Source of the DNA: Calliopum simillimum
Lineage: Eukaryota > Arthropoda > Insecta > Diptera > Lauxaniidae
Assembly (NCBI GenBank): GCA_951812925.1
Contig: OX638368.1
Coordinates: forward strand, 7,254,001 to 7,318,000
DNA: 64,000 bases
Direction: 5' to 3'
Shown: piece after piece, positions 14,101 through 26,100 of the stretch
How the letters are laid out: the number at the start of each line of letters is the position of its first letter
Numbering within the stretch: position 1 is the first letter of the stretch
The notes under the pieces: generated by a model
What the model was told of the DNA's origin: nothing
Databases searched by the model: none
What the model saw: the letters and a program-made list of their open reading frames with translations, nothing else
Translations under genes and position numbers: made by a program

Positions 14101-17100
14101 TACTATTTTGCTATTTGGTACAAAAAAGAAAAGCTTATTTATTATCCCTGGTAAAATGTTAAATGGGAAACGAAAAGAAAATAAAACACATGAAGTCATT
14201 GTCAGTCAGCTTTTTGTCTTTCTCTTTGTGCTGTATCCTATTTTCAGCTCTGTGTAACCGCCTATTTTGTCGTTGTTAATATTGAAAAATTTACATTCAA
14301 TTTTACCTAACTTAATGACAAAATATTAGAATAATTTTAACTTTTTGCACATTTACACACAAATACATTTCCAATGGTGTATAATATGGGGCATTACATA
14401 TGTTACCAGATAGCTTTTGCTTCTCCTTTTTTTTAAACTTTTTTTTTCTTGTGGACTAAACAGTTGGGGTTGGTGGAAATTTTTTTCCTCTGCAACGAGA
14501 AATTTTTTTGATATTTTTTTTCAAAATATTGTATGGGAGCCCCTTAAGAAGTTAAAAAAGGGATAATATGTTTGCGAGAAATGTTGAAAAGAAAAAAAAT
14601 CAATGGGGGTCGATCAACATTTTTTCCCTTTCCCGGCAATGACGAATTTTTCTTGATATTTTTATCAAAATTTTGTAGCGAGCCTCCTTAAGAGGTGCGA
14701 AAATGGGCTAGTATGTTCAAGAGAAATGTTGAAGAGTACAAATTAATGGGAGTCGGTGAACATTTTTTCCTTCTCCCGGCAATGAGGAGTTTTTTGGAAA
14801 TTTTTATCCAAATTTTGTATGGAGCTCGAGAAAAATGTTGAAGATGAAAATTTAATAGGAGTCGGCGAACATTTTTTCCCTCTCCGAGCAATGAGGAGTT
14901 TTTTGATATTTTTATTAAAACTTTATATGGAAGTCCCCTTAAAGAGTGAAAAAAAAATCGAAAAAAAATCGAAAAGAAGTAACATTTATGGTATTCCTCA
15001 AAACTTGTAAACAAGCATAAGCTACGTTTCATACGATTTTTGACAGTTCTTTTACGAGGCTCGAAAACTTTTGAGTTTACGAGGATTTCGTGACTTTAAC
15101 ACGTTTTAAGGAATACCCTCATTGATAGAAGTAGCAATTTAATAAAAAAAATATTTTAAAAAATGTTTGGATTTCTTTAAAACAGAAAAACAGAATTTTA
15201 AAAAAAAGCTACATGATTTGGCCGACTATTGGCGGAGTTATGAGCATTCCAAAAAATTAATAAATGTTGTTTTTGCAGTTTTTTCAGCCTTTCAAAAGTG
15301 TATATCTCTTGAAAGGCTTGATAGAAAAAATCTCTACTAGTACTAAGGGAAAAAAAAGCTTCCAAAAAAAAATAATGCAAAAGCCATATGTGATCCGATT
15401 ACGTATGCAATGCCTAATATATATAATATACCATAGGTAAAATTATTGCATATATCATTGAACCAAATTGCATACAATTCTCAATAACCAATGTTTGAGA
15501 TCTTCTTTTTGCATTTCCCAACAACTGGAAAAATGGAGATAGAATTATAGCGCTTTAGATGATACAATAGAGTTTTCTAAATAAGTAATTCTTTTAACAT
15601 AAATATGTCGTAGAAAAATCTTCTCGTTAAAATTCGAGGGCTCGATATTAATTTTAGACACATAGTTTACTGGTATATTTATTTTCCAATTTTTCGTAGA
15701 TTATGTTTTCCCTAGACTCTTGGCCGTGGAAAAATTTGGCCCACACTAATGCGGAATCATTAGCAAGCAATTGTGGAATACGGATATTCTTTTTGATCGA
15801 AAAATAAAGAAAATTCACAAAAATTATTATTTGACAAGATTTCATATTTAAAAAAAAACAGGATTTTTGTTCAACATTATAACTTAAGAAACTTTTTTTT
15901 TACTCTTTGCATGATCAATATATTCACTCACGTTCCACTCTTTGCAGCTATAAATAGGTGTGTTCGTAAATGTGTCGATTACTTTCATTTAACGAAATAC
16001 TGCCATTGCACAAATGTCATATAATTACATATTCATAAAATACTGCGGGGAAGTTGCTTTTATTCCAAAAATTTTTGCTTTAACCCTTTAACGACTAAAG
16101 GCAAGTATGCTTGCCAGCACCGCATTTTCTTGGGTGAAAGTTTTGCTAGAAACCAATGCATCGATTTTGACTAGTTGTTTTTTTAAATCGCTACCTTATA
16201 GACCACTGTGAAGCGTTTTGCTGGATTAACTCGTGATCCCCCCATTTGTAGTAAACATGTCGTATGCGCAATGTTTTACATTTCGTAAACGTAATTTGTT
16301 GCAAAAACGAGACTTCCCCAAATTAGGCAAGAAATATCTGTCCTTCATTTCAGGAAAAGTTATCAAATAAACCAATTATCAAAAGTAAATTAGCTATGAA
16401 CATTCTGGCTCCAATTTTCATGTATTTCCTTATGGCCCTCAAAATTCTTAAATTGATACCCAAACAGTTGCCAAATATTACGATCCATACAAAATATTTT
16501 ACAGCACAAGTCTACTTTACACTAAAACTAAAATATGGCAACAATGTTCAACATAAAATTCAGAATTTTAGGGGCCGTAAGAAGATACAAGCAAATTTAA
16601 GGCAAAATACACATGGCTTATCTACTCAATAAAAAACGCACATAACACACACGTGTGCTTACATAACATCAAGGTATTGTGTGTATATATATCAATGGGG
16701 GCTATCGTGAAACAAGATTCGTGGGGAATTTTCTTAAACTGCAATAGAGGATGCACGGCAGTTTGAGAAAATTCCCCTGGAATATTTATTCACGATAACC
16801 CCCAATATGTATTTAGTATGTATTGTATATATAAAAAAAAAAATTATATTGTATTTAATGTGTAGATACATATTGGGTGTTGAAAATTATTTTTATTTTA
16901 ATTAGTAAATTTAACAACAAGATAGAGAAAATTTCCATTAATAGTTTCGTGCCTAGGAAAATCCTTAATGTCCTTAAGTTTAAAAGTTTCGAAAAAAAAT
17001 GTTAAAGTCTGTATCCGTAAAAGTGTGGTAGTGTGGATAAAAGTGAAGAGTGAATCTTAAATTTTTCGGCTTTCAAAAATTTTGATATTTTGAAATTCTA

Positions 17101-20100
17101 CGAACTCGCTTTCAGCATTTTCTGAACTAAAGAAACTGTGGCTTTTAATTTTTTTTCGAAGAGATATAAGCAAAAGTAAGTGTAAAAACGTAACGTTACC
17201 AACGGTAGCCGTGCCGATATATTTAACTTATCCGATTACTACTTATTTGATATTTGCAATAAATACTAAACTTCTCGACACTTCATGTCAACCTTATGAC
17301 AGGAACATGGTTGGTAAGGAAACAAAAAATTGGACTGAAAATAGCTTATTTTTTTGAAATCTAAATAGGGGAAAATGCGTACATTCTTAACGTATTCAGT
17401 CAGTATCAGCTCAATCCAAAAAAAAAAATTGTGTTTTTGAATAATTTTTTTAAAAGGAAAAGTAAATGACAGCATGCTGCAACACAGTTTTAAATATTTA
17501 GCTTAAAAATTATATATATGTACATTAGGGTGGTTTAAGAAAAAAATTTACTTTCGATTTTTTTTTTTTTTTTTAAATATGACGTATAACTTTATAAAAA
17601 TTTTATCTAATGCTAACAAAAAACTAACATTTCTATAAAATAATTTTTTTTTTTTTTTTTTTTTAAGTATGACGAATTTTATTTTTAAAGAGCATGTCGA
17701 CGTCTATGCAGTAAATCTTATTTTATATCTTTTTGAATGTTAGTTCTTTTTTGCATCAATTAAAATATCTTAAACAAATATGTTTGTTTTAATGATTTGG
17801 ACCATCCTAATGTACATATGAATATGAGCCATTCCAATTTCAAACTGATTAACTTTGATAAGTTCAGTTTTACTCTTTTGTATCTCATTTTTGAGAAATA
17901 CAGACCGAAGGCATTTGAGGAATAGCTAAACATTTGTACTATTCTGATAGAAGTAGTGCAATGCATATTAAGTAAAAGATCGGGGATTCTAGTTTAAGGA
18001 TTTAAACAGCTGGGCTCTTTGAGCAGTCATATTAAGTTTGCTATTTAGTTCAACAACAGAATCCCTAAGCTTTAATTTGAGTTATTTAAACTATCTGTGC
18101 TTTGGGAACATCCATGGTTCAAAGAATGACACTACACTACTGGTAGCTTTGACGGACTTAAATGGAGTTAGCGCTTTTGAAAATTGTATGGCTCATATGC
18201 ATATGTATACATTGTTCTAAATTAGGCTATCTGAGCAACAGTGCACTAACTTTTACTTCGTTAAAAAAGTAAAATCACATAACCTGCGTCGACACAAACA
18301 CATGTTATTTGCTTTTGCTTTTTTAACGAAGTAAGAGTTAGGCCACTGTTGTTCTGATGGCCTCATATATGTAAGTATATTTTACGTAGACAGACAGAGA
18401 CAGCGGCAGTTAAATGAGAGTACAAAATTCACATTCATAAGGACACACTTAATTGGATTGGAATATAAATATATAACTATACATAAAAATGTAAATAAAT
18501 AAAATTTTTTAAATAAAATTCAACTTAAGAAGAACGAAATTAAAAAACATTAATATAAGGAAATCAAAATAAATATACATTTATATACATATATATTTGT
18601 ATATATAATATATATAATGTACAAAATAACTTGTTGGCAAAAAAGGATAACACAAATACGTTGTGTGTCTACAAATTAATACGACTCTGCTAGACAGTGC
18701 ATTGACGGTCTTTTGTCAAATTTCAAATAATTTGAGAGTCCACAGTTAAGCAAATTCTACCCAAAAATAAGTTCGTTTCTAAGCAAAGAAGGGAGATAGA
18801 AGTTAAAGTCTTTTATCATTTAAGCCTTTGTTTATTCTTTCCCGTTAAATATGAAGCATCAGCGCTAGCCATATGATGACGATAATTAAAAAACCTTTAA
18901 TTGTCGCATTACTTTAAGACACACCTCGCATTATTTCACTGACTTGAGACAGTTAAAAAATATAGTAAAATATAAATAGTTTAGGTTTCTTAAAAAATAT
19001 ACATACATACAACAAATAAAATTAGAAATGAAAAAATCTCCGAAAGTCAAAGTGAAAACAAAAGAAATACCTCAGCATAGTGTTCTTCGTTCTGTTGCAG
19101 CAAATCTACACAGAGCTCGGCCAAGTGTATTAAATCTTCAAGCTTCTTCGCCGGAGGTACAATCATCTCGCCACGTAAGTCCTCTTTAAGAAAAGAAAGA
19201 ACGAAAAATGACATTTGAGGACATTATAAAGGAGTTACACCTTTTTAATGCTGCACATTTATTTATTTGTGATTCATTCATCAATCATCATTCATTCATT
19301 CATCATTCATTCGTTCATCACTCAATTTCAACATAATCATACTCATAGTACAATACATGGAACTTACCTTCAATTTTTGCTTCGGCAGACAAACGTGTAT
19401 AATTAACAAGCGCCGCAGTTTCTAGACTCTTTTTTATCATCTGACGTACTTCTTCGGGGGGCACTGGTGTGACAATATCCTTCATTAAGACACGCTCTAG
19501 CAAGCTTAACGTGGCTTTTAGTGAACCCTCCGGTCGCCCGAATGGAAAACAATATCGAAAATTCGTTATTTGGTATTCTAGCAGAACACGCAATCGCTCT
19601 TTGATTTCGGCAAACTTTTCCTTCTCCTCATGGGTAATGCTGCCAACACCATCGGGCCTAAGTTCCCCAAAAATAAAAAAAAAACATACATCCATTAGTA
19701 AATAAAAGTCCAAAATTTTGTTTTTCAAAGAGCTCAATGCTTTTTGTTTGCTGGTAAAACCCCGATTTCTCTGGTTTGTTACGATTTTAAGAACTATGGT
19801 ACATTCTCAGAAGTTGCCAAATGACAACACTGGCTCAATTGTATCATTTCCTTGAGACTTACCTGTTTCCGTGGACGTGGCTTGCACAGAAGGCGAATGA
19901 ATAATGTATTAGCGTTGGATCGATCATGAACTGTTTTTCAGCACGATCGAGCAAATCGGATAAGTAGCAAAGATGTCGGTAGCAACCACGTACGCCATAA
20001 CGTGCGCAGTACTCGTCCAAAACAAACACTTGTCCAGGACTAAACCAACCCTATATAGCAGGTACATTCATTTTTTTTTTTTGTTGTTGTTGTTGTGATA

Positions 20101-23100
20101 TGCAATTTTGTATTAACGGTTTTATGTGAAATGAAGTAAATAAATTTTATTTAATCAATTTCGATTGCATATAAATAAACACCCTTATTTCTTATCATAT
20201 TAATAATTACCAATGACGCATATGGATCGTTTAGTCGATATTCAAGCGTTAGATTTTGTAGAATCTTAAACAGCGATGCGTGATCAAAAGTACAGGGATC
20301 GGCACTTATAAAATCTTCCATACCGTGTTTTCGTGCTTTGTCGGCATCTACATAAATTGTGGAATGATATTAAAATAAACAATGCGTATTTGCCTAAATT
20401 ACATATAGACCGGTAAGGTTTAGGAACTGTTTTGAAACTATGAAGAAAGAACTAGAAAACTGAGACCATACGCCTTATTATATGTTCTATTTGCGTTGAA
20501 ACAAAAGTAGTGATGAGCAAAATCAGTTATGGTCTTTGGTTATATTTTGGTTATTTTCCTACACTGTTACCAAGACGCTGATATGATTCCTAGACCGAGA
20601 GGTACCACGTTCATTTTGAACATCAAATAGTTTTATAACATGAAATTAAGCAATATTTTGAAGTTTCGAATGAATATGCTGTGGAATGACATGAATTTAT
20701 GCGGAGCCGACGCAGTTGCATGGCGGTGGACAAGTGGCTCGCAGTGCCTCTACTAAAAGGGGCTCGACTTTTTGCATAATTTTTTTGAAAAGTGAGGATA
20801 TACTTTTTAATTGAAGAAAAGTTGAGGCAACGCCCACGGTATCAATCAACAGTGTCGTCATAAGCACCGTTGAATTCCGCGCTCTCAACCCATCACTGGC
20901 TTGCATCTGAGGTAGGTTGACCAACCGTCCCTGATTTTGCGGAACAGTCCTGAATTTTGTACTCTCGTCCTGTGTTCAAAAACGTCCCGGATTTTCATGT
21001 ATGTACCGGAATTGTCCCGGATTTAAGATGGATGTATGTATATTGTAGTGTGTAATTTATTTTAGTTTTATAACAACAATTTTAATTTATGGACCATAGA
21101 CCATAAAGGACAGATCATAAACCAAAGATTATGAACTATAGATCATATATTATTGAAAATAGACTATAAAGGACAGATCATAGACCATAGATTATGGATC
21201 AAAGACCATAAAAGACAGATCATAGACCATACATTACGGACCATAGACCATACATTACGGACCATAGACCATAAAGAGAATTTCACAGATCATATATTAT
21301 GGACCAAAGACCATTAAGGACAGATCATAGACCATATATGTGGACTATTACTTTTGCCCCACTTATATAAAATAATATTTTCCTGCCCCGGATTGGGCCA
21401 TCAAGAATATGGTCCTGAGGACATGTACTCTAAAAAGGTATCTTTAGTTTTTGTTACATTGAAAAATATAAATTTGGCCCCCACCAAACTAACTTTCTAT
21501 TTGCTGAAAAATTTTCAAACTCTAGAAAAACGGTCTATATGTGTTCTTAAGCCTTAGTTTTTTCAACTGAATACATCTTCAAAATATTTTTCTTGTTTTA
21601 TTAATGTTAACCCTTTGACAACGATAGATGAGCAAATTTGCCAGTATAAATGAGACGCAGTCTGACGAAACCATACTTAACTTGCCAGAGGTCAAAAAAT
21701 ATTTGTTGGTCATAATGTCATCAAAATCGCAAAAATATATTCAATGTTGACAAAAGGATAGCGTTTTTAATTCTGAAGTTCGAAAGAGATAATAGAAATG
21801 TTTGGGTTAAAGTTCGTGAAGACACGAAGCGAATGAATTTTTATAATATTAATTAATTTTTCCAATTAATATCTATATCAACTTAAACCACTTTAAAATT
21901 TACCTTAACTCCTAAAACCCCTAACCATGAACTTTGAATTAAGTTAATGTTTTGCCTTATACTGAAAATTTTACTTTGGTAAGTTAAGTATGGTTTTGTC
22001 AGACCGCGTCACAAATAGAGACTTTTGATTTCAATAGCTCTCTCTATTCGAATGCAGACACATATGTATAATTCGTTTTAGTAATCTCTTCCCAATAGAT
22101 TTGAGAGTATCATTGCCAATGGGTTATTTAAGTTGCGAACGAAAGCAATGATTGATGTGAAGTGTGCTGTTTTGTATGGTATTTTGTAAGTACCTCCTTG
22201 TATTTTTGATATTGCTGAATTTTTATCCTGAGTGACTGGTGGTGTCGGTTTGTGTGATTGGCCAGTAGCACGGTACATGGCCATCACCCATAGACTGCAT
22301 TCATTTTCATCATCACAGGCAAATGCAATGCTATCACCCTCTCGCACAGCATTGAAGAAAAAACGACCACCATTTAAATCAATTCCAAACATTAAGTTCG
22401 CTTTTTAAATGGAAAAAATAAAAAAAATAATATTTAAGGAATAATGTCAGTAGGTACACACAATATGGAATGCAACATTATTTACATACCACTAGCTGCT
22501 TCAATATAGTCAACCGTGTATCCATCAAGTTGCATCATTTCTGATGGCTCAGACTTTTTCTCCTTGTAGCTACACATCGCAAACGTATACTGCGATACTT
22601 GTACTAAAACAAAATAACGTTTTTTCCATTTCTTCCACACCGATTTGCCAATGGCATATAGATAACTAAAAAAAAATTTTAAAAATATATATATATGCAA
22701 TTTTTGGACTAAAACAGCATTGAGGAGAATAAAATAATATGATTTAAGTAAATATGTAATTGAAAATATTTTCAGTCATGAAATTTGTTTCTCTTGAAAT
22801 TAATATATGTAATTATAGTATTGAAAGTTGAATGATATTTTTTTATTATGGAATTTATTGTGCATAACTAGAGTGGTTTATATGGGCATAATGTGAATTT
22901 TATATAAAATGGTTTAAAAAACTTTATATGAACTTCTATATAAATTTTATACAAAAAATGTATAAAAGATTTGTATATAGTGATACTATAAAATATAAGC
23001 CAAAATAGTTTAAATTTTGTTAATACTTTATGTGTATGCATTTTATACGAACAAGCATAAACGGTTTCTAAACCAAATTGAAGCATAGATTGTATACCAA

Positions 23101-26100
23101 GTTTGGTGTGGAACTGTATTCATTCCAATTTGGTTTGAATTTTACACCCAAACTAAGATTTGCTGTGCACTGTAAAACTCTTAAACCACAATTTGGATAA
23201 AACTTGCTGTCCCAAGATCATGACAAAATCACATAAGAAACATTTTCACATTAACCCATTATATCGTTCTTATGGGTCTTTTAGACCCTTTTCCCTCCCA
23301 AAAAAAAAAAAAAAAAAACTGGGTTATAATGGGTTAAAGTATTCTACAAAAATATTCTACGTTAAATTTAACTTTTCCCCTTGAGATTTAAATTATTTGG
23401 ACGATTTCACTAAAAAAATACATACCCGCAATGCTTCATATTGAGAGGTTTGTCCATTCTGCATGCAATTTTAATCTTTAAATCTTGATCTGGCAAATTT
23501 TTCGGTACGATCATTTTGTACAAATCTGGTGACTAAAGACGAGATATAGTTAATCGATTGGTTTTTTTTTTTTTTGCTGTATATTTATAAGTGACAATTT
23601 AATGTACCTTTGATGATAGCGGTGTTGGCTTAAGTGTTACCTTTCCCAACTCCTTATCTTCCAAAGCTAGCATGCCGGGATTTTCTGTGTATAATTTTAC
23701 TTTCACTACGGGCAGTGGATGTGTCGTTGTGAAATCGCCCTGAGTGTCCCACCTAAAAGAAACATAGAATTATCAAAAAAATTTATGTATGTATTTGTCC
23801 CTAAATTACACGTTGGAAGGAAATAATATCCAATGAAATAACGCCCAAAAAAAAAAAAAAAAAAAACCAAATGAGGCAAACATTTTTTTCATAACTAAAC
23901 GAAAAGAAAAGTTTTATAATTTTTGTAGCGAAAACCGATCAAAAAGTACTCAACTTATTTTAATCTTCATTTAAAAATGCCTAAAAATTTTATAAAAATA
24001 TCAAATTTCCCCTCAAGCAATTTTAAATATTAGCATAGTAAAAATTACCAAAAACGATAGTAAAAATTACTAAACAATTTTTTAAAATTTTTAACAACTG
24101 GCAAAGTTGCAAATTTCAACGCTAAAAAAAGATAAAATAGTCATAAAAACGTTACTACTTATCTTCGGTCGACCACCAGGTGAAAAAAGGTAAAGAGGAC
24201 CCCTTGCCGGTCTGAGTCAAAATAAAACATTGTCTCGTTTTTGAGGTTTGCGTAGTTTTTATTGGAAAAAAAAGATAATTATAGGGGTACGTATATTATT
24301 TTTGATAATAATAGTCGTAGAAACAGTTTTTGGCGTTCGAACAACACTAATGAAGATTGCACTTGCTGCAAATGCACTATATTTTCAAGAATTTAGAAAT
24401 CTTGCATTTTCTTCTATCACCTTATTTTTCCAGCCAAACCGCCAGCAAAAGTCAAGATTGAAAGACCAGTTTGTTTAGATTGTTTTTCTGAACGCAACAG
24501 TGAACGGGGTCGCTTAAGTGGCTTGAAAATAGGACCGAAAGGTTTTTTTTCTACTAAAGTTTTGACGGTTCACTCATAATATGGTCTTAAATGAAGTAAT
24601 CACTTGTGTTACCTGTCTACAGTACTCTGAGGCAGGACGAAATCATCCCAACTGGAGCGATTTCGTTCCCATAAACAGGCAAGTGGTCCTCAGGGACCCC
24701 TTCCAATTTACGTGTTTTAAAATTAAAAAATTTTAAAACTCCTCTGACTTCTCTTTTCAAATAGATCCAAACCTAATGCCAAAATAACTCATATAAGTTT
24801 TCTTCTGATAAATCATTTGTGTAATAAATTTACATTCACTAAAATGGTTTATGTTGACAATATGAAAATTATACTAATTTTATGAAGGTTCCTAGTTCAA
24901 TCCCGGCCTCAGAAAAAAAGCTAAAAAAAAAATTTCAATTGTTATTTCATTTAATTTAATATAAACTAAATAAAACATAAATTGGTCTGATGATGGCTAC
25001 GTGGCGGTAACCGAAACATATGTCACCATAGCCATGCTTATAAGTTTTTTTTTCTCTTATCCTAATTGTCATGATTTTCTAAGCTGAAAAATGCATAGAA
25101 TTTTAGATTCTTGCAAATAATGTCTAAAAGTTCATAAAATAAGTATAATTTACATTCACACTATCATAGTTGCCATATTTGACAACTCATAAGAGTTTCT
25201 GTATGACTGCTCAGATAGTCTGAAGCGGCTTTTACTTCGGAAAAAATTTTTTGTAGAGAAGAAATTTTTTTTGAGATTTTATTCTTGCAGACAGAACTGA
25301 TAACGAAAGCAAAACCATGCAGCATAGCGTATTTTTATTGGGTTTACCATGGCATAAAAACCATTACCATAGAAACCCATGATGTTTTACTGTAATTATT
25401 ATATTATCCACGGTGCAGATGTTAAATTATTGAACAACTCCTCAAGGACCTCTTACCAGTTAGAGGGTTAATTTTTTGTATGATTCCTCTTTTATTATAA
25501 AACTCGATAAGCTGCTACTTAGTGTTTCCTGACCTGACTCACAAAAATACCTAAATCTGTCGATTGCACGCATTTTAGAGCCCGTTTCTGATAATTTTTA
25601 TGTATTTTTTCTTTCCGTGTATTTAAACGATAATCAATTTGGAAATAAGGCCCATAATTTGGGCGTTATTTCATATTTCTCAAATGACAACGAAATAACG
25701 CACACAATATTTTCATATATTTTCAAGTCGATTATACAGGACAGTGTTATCGCTCTCATTATATACGAAAATAGTTTGGGTGTTACTTTGTTCTTTTTTT
25801 TCATTTTAGGCTCAGTTTCGTTTTTATGTGGGCCTTATTTCATATTGTGTGGGCGATATTTTATTTCAATAAGTGGGCGGCATTTCGTTTTTTTTTTGTG
25901 GGTTTTATTTCAGCATTTTCCAAGACGCAAGTTAAATTTTATTAAGCCAATAACACTTACATAGGCTTTGAAGCTTCTGCTTGATCCGTTTGCAGTTTTT
26001 CACCATTTTCAACTTCCATTGTACAGTAAACGATACGATTAGGTGCCAAAGATTTAAGGCCTTTAACTTCCATAACGATTACTTCCATTTGAAATGTCAG

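Larger units (their letters stand above)
5862..19070 (-). other. Cadps intron 16, 13.2 kb
   Basis: Holds many insertions (listed separately between 7059 and 18363) plus the unassigned exon at 13117-13368. I see nothing identifiable at 5862-7058, 7690-8183, 8409-9260, 11530-13116, 13370-14464, 15120-16694, 16810-17518, 17817-18233 and 18364-19070 beyond AT-rich DNA, homopolymer tracts and a short imperfect GCGCTT(T/C)GAGCA direct/inverted repeat at about 12030-12130. Confidence 0.7.
20348..22193 (-). other. Cadps intron 12
   Basis: Contains the minisatellite at 21070-21340 and an inverted-repeat element at 21648-22010. The stretch 20348-21069 shows nothing recognisable apart from a slightly GC-richer segment near 20700-20930 whose antisense ORF has no family resemblance. 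Confidence 0.6.
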
